64,000 bases of DNA from Rallus limicola (lineage: Eukaryota; Chordata; Aves; Gruiformes; Rallidae). Below the pieces are notes generated by a model. It was not told where the DNA came from. It saw only the letters and a program-made list of their open reading frames with translations, and made no database searches. Below, one piece after another: positions 61,575 to 64,000 of the stretch. Every line of letters starts with the position of its first letter. The stretch's first letter is position 1. The stretch is taken from positions 310,001-374,000 of the forward strand of contig JAKCOZ010000102.1 of assembly GCA_022605955.1 (NCBI GenBank), in the 5' to 3' direction. The position numbers and the translations under genes were made by a program.

Positions 61575-64000
61575 AAGGACTTTGCTCTTCCAGAGAACCC
61601 TCCTAATGCTACTTCCCTAGGCATTGGTCTCGGCTGAAGAAACCTTCCATTGAAAAAACAGCCCGAACATCCGGGACTAGCTCTCAAATGCAGCAAGCAA
61701 AGACTTAAAGAAATACCTGGCCTGATGCTGCCCAAGGCAGCCCACAACGTGACCCTGTCACCCTGGGGCTAGAGACTTTGGTTGCCTGGGAAACCCGCCT
61801 TATGCTACTTCCCTAGGCATTGCTCTCTGCTGAAGCAGCCTTTCATTGAAAAAACAGACCGAACGTCTGAGTCTAGCTCACAAAGGAAAGAAGTCAAAAC
61901 TGAGAGAAATACCTGGCCTGATACCACCCATGGCATCCCACAAGCAGCCCCTGTAACCCAGGGGCTAAAGACTTTGCTCTTCCAGAGAACTTTCCTAATG
62001 CTACTTCCCTAGGCATTGGTCTCTACGGAAGCAGCCTTCCATCGACAAAACAGCCTGAACGTCCAGGACTAGCTCCCAAAGGCAGCAAGTCAAGACTGAA
62101 AGAAATACCTGGCCTGATACTGCCCATGGCAGCCCACAAGCAGACCCTGCCACCCTGAGGCTAAGCATTTTCTTCTTCTGGGAAAAACTCTTAATGCTAC
62201 TTCCCTAGGCATTGGTCTTCGCAGGAGAAGACTTCCATTGAAAAAACAGCCCGAACGTCTGGGACTAGCTCTCAAAGGCAGCAAGTCAAGACTGAAAGAA
62301 ATACCTGGCCTGATACCACCCATGTCATCCCACAAGCAGACCCTGTAACCCTGGGGGTAAGGACTTTGCTCTTCCAGAGAACCCTCCTAATGCTACTTTC
62401 CTAGGCATTGGTCTCAGCCGGCGCAGTCTTCCATTGACAAAACAGACCGAACGTCCGGGACTAGCTCTGAAAGTCAGCAAGTAAAGACTTAAAGAAATAC
62501 CTGGCCTGATACCGCCCATGGCAGCCCTCAAGCAGACCCTGTCACTCTGGTGCTAAGGACTTTGCTCTTTTGGGGAACACTCCTAATGCTACTTCCCTAG
62601 GCATTGGTCTCTGCCATAGCAGCCTTCCGTTGAAAAAACAGCCCAAATGTCTGGGACTAGGTCTCAAAGTCAGCAAGTCAAGACTGAAAGAAATACGTGA
62701 CCTGATACCGCCCATGGCAGCCCACAAGCAGCATCTGTCACTCTGGTGCTAAGGACTTTGCTCTTTTGGGGAACACTCCTAATGCTACTTGCCTAGGCAT
62801 TGCTCTTCGCCAGAGAAGACTTCCATTGAAAAAACAGCCCAAAAGTCTGGGACTAGCTCTCAAAGGCAGCAAGTCAAGACTGAAAGAAACACGTGACCTG
62901 ATACCGCCCATGGCAGCCCACAAGCAGCATTTGTGACCCTGGGTCTAAGGACTTTGCTCTTCCAGAGAAGTTTCCTAATGCTACTTCAGTAGGCATTGGT
63001 CTCTGCTGAAGCAGCCTTCCATTGAAAAAACAGCCCGAACGTCCGGGACTAGCTCCCTAAGGCAGCAAGTCAAGACTGAAAGAAATACCTGCCCTGATAC
63101 CGCCCATGGCAGCCCACAAGCAACCCTTGTAACGGTGAGCTAAGGACTTTGCTCTTACAGAGAACCCTCCTAATGCTAATTCCCTAGGCATTGGTCTTCG
63201 CCATAGCAGCCTTCCATTGAAAAAACAGCCCGAACGTCTGGGACTAGCTCTCAAAGGCAGCAAGTCAAGACTGAAAGAAATACCTGGCCTGATACCGCCC
63301 ATGGCAGCCCACGAGCAACCATTGTAACGGTGAGCTAAGGACTTTGCTCTTACAGACAACCCTCCTAATGCTACTTCCCTAGGCATTGGTCTCTGCTGAA
63401 GCAGCCTTCCATTGAAAAAACAGCCCGAACATCCGGGACTAGCTCTCAAAGGCAGCAAGTCAAGACTGAAAGAAATACCTGGCCTGATGCCGCCCATGGC
63501 ACCCCACAAGCAGACAATGTCAACCTGGGGCTAAGGACTTTGCTCTTCCAGAGAACCCTCCTAATGCTACTTCCCTAGGCCTTGGTCTCTACAAAAGCAG
63601 CCTTCCATCGAAAAAACAGCCCGAACGTCCGGGACTAGCTCTCAAATGCATCAAGTCAAGACTTAAAGAAATACCTGGCCTGATACCGCCCATGTCATCC
63701 CACAAGCAGACCCTGTCACCCTGGGGGTAAGGACTTTTCTCTTTTGGGGAACACTCCTAATGCTACTTCCCTAGGCATTAGTCACTGCTGGAGCAGCCTT
63801 CAATTGAAAAAACAGACCTAATGTCTGGGACTAGATCCCAAAGGCACCAAGTCAAGACTGAAAGACATACCTGGCCTGATACCGCCCATGGCAGCCCACA
63901 AGCAGCCCCTGTAATCGTGGGGCTAAGGACTTTGCTCTTCTGGGAAACCATCCTAATGCTACTTCCCCTAGGCATTGGTCTTCGCCGGAGTTAGCCTTCC
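61575..64000 (+). repeat. S2 section, H1-type restart to the window edge
   Basis: The first ~550 bp correspond to 30866 onward at offset +30705, including the GGGAAACCCGCC monomer at about 61782 (here TTGCCTGGG). The remainder mixes monomer types seen in H1 and H2. The array is cut by the window end in mid-monomer. Confidence 0.8.

Larger units (their letters stand above)
13917..64000 (+). repeat. Satellite array S2, ~196-bp monomer, about 256 copies
   Basis: Monomers of 195 or 196 bp follow each other without spacers from the S1 junction to the right edge. Landmarks in each are CTAAGGACTTTGCTC, CTAATGCTACTTCCCTAGGC, TTCCATTGAAAAAACAGCC, GTCCGGGACTAGCT, AGGCAGCAAGTCAAGACTG and GATACCGCCCATGGCAGCC. 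The first five or so monomers are less regular than the interior. Single-base differences between monomers define variants that recur in multi-monomer blocks. On the minus strand each monomer has a 60-61-codon open frame, running on when neighbouring monomers are 195 bp, so longer open frames (up to 228 codons at 48740-49426) are periodicity artefacts. I do not recognise the family. Centromeric, pericentromeric or sex-chromosome heterochromatin are all possible. Confidence 0.97.

Noticed and set aside
13917..64000. CRISPR-like regular repetition
   Set aside because: Monomers abut with no unique spacers, and the whole 196-bp unit repeats. The CR1 fragment indicates a vertebrate genome.
13917..64000. 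CENP-B box as a centromere marker in S2
   Set aside because: TTCG occurs in many monomers, but in the contexts I checked on both strands the A and CGGG required at the later positions of the 17-bp box are absent. A centromeric role is therefore neither shown nor excluded.

Overview
This window is non-coding, repeat-dominated vertebrate DNA, most likely from a bird. The best clue to the organism is a CR1 LINE fragment at 7321-7510, whose wording fits the CR1 subfamilies common in birds. CR1 also occurs in turtles and crocodilians, so 'bird' is a strong inference, not proof. I see no convincing protein-coding gene, rRNA, tRNA or CRISPR array. The many short open frames lie inside tandem repeats and are explained by repeat periodicity.

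Layout. (1) 1-6769: head-to-tail array of a ~1.33-kb satellite (family S1). It holds five units of 1328, 1358, 1328, 1328 and 1259 bp plus a partial sixth, and continues off the left edge. Two unit types (A, B) differ by a 31-bp indel, and units 1-2 form a 2686-bp dimer that recurs from unit 3. (2) 6769-7170: two copies of a ~196-bp satellite (family S2), inverted relative to the main S2 array. (3) 7171-12427: a 5.3-kb low-copy island. It holds the CR1 fragment, a diverged ~1-kb module present twice in direct orientation (7505-8530 and 10838-12150), a third partial copy (12150-12427) and a featureless pyrimidine-rich stretch. (4) 12428-13917: one S1 unit plus a terminal overlap, inverted relative to the left array. 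(5) 13917-64000: about 256 monomers of S2, running off the right edge.

The S2 array has several scales of order. Monomers are 195 or 196 bp. Multi-monomer blocks of about 20 units (18.4-29.7 kb), 37-42 units (33.2-50.0 kb), about 12 units (52.6-57.8 kb) and 9-19 units (47.7-51.4 and 58.8-61.6 kb) are duplicated nearly exactly, with whole-monomer gains and losses between copies. This is the pattern expected from recent unequal exchange.

The most interesting point is that the low-copy island contains a degenerate sequence (11967-12150) that aligns over nearly the whole S2 monomer, on the strand opposite to the main array. It is embedded in the duplicated module. It may mark the element from which the 196-bp satellite arose. 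Other points of note are a clean 34-bp in-place inversion inside one S2 monomer (17269-17302), splice-site-like signals repeated in both families, and junctions between families that show little or no intervening sequence. Positions of higher-order block edges were judged by eye and are good to roughly one monomer.
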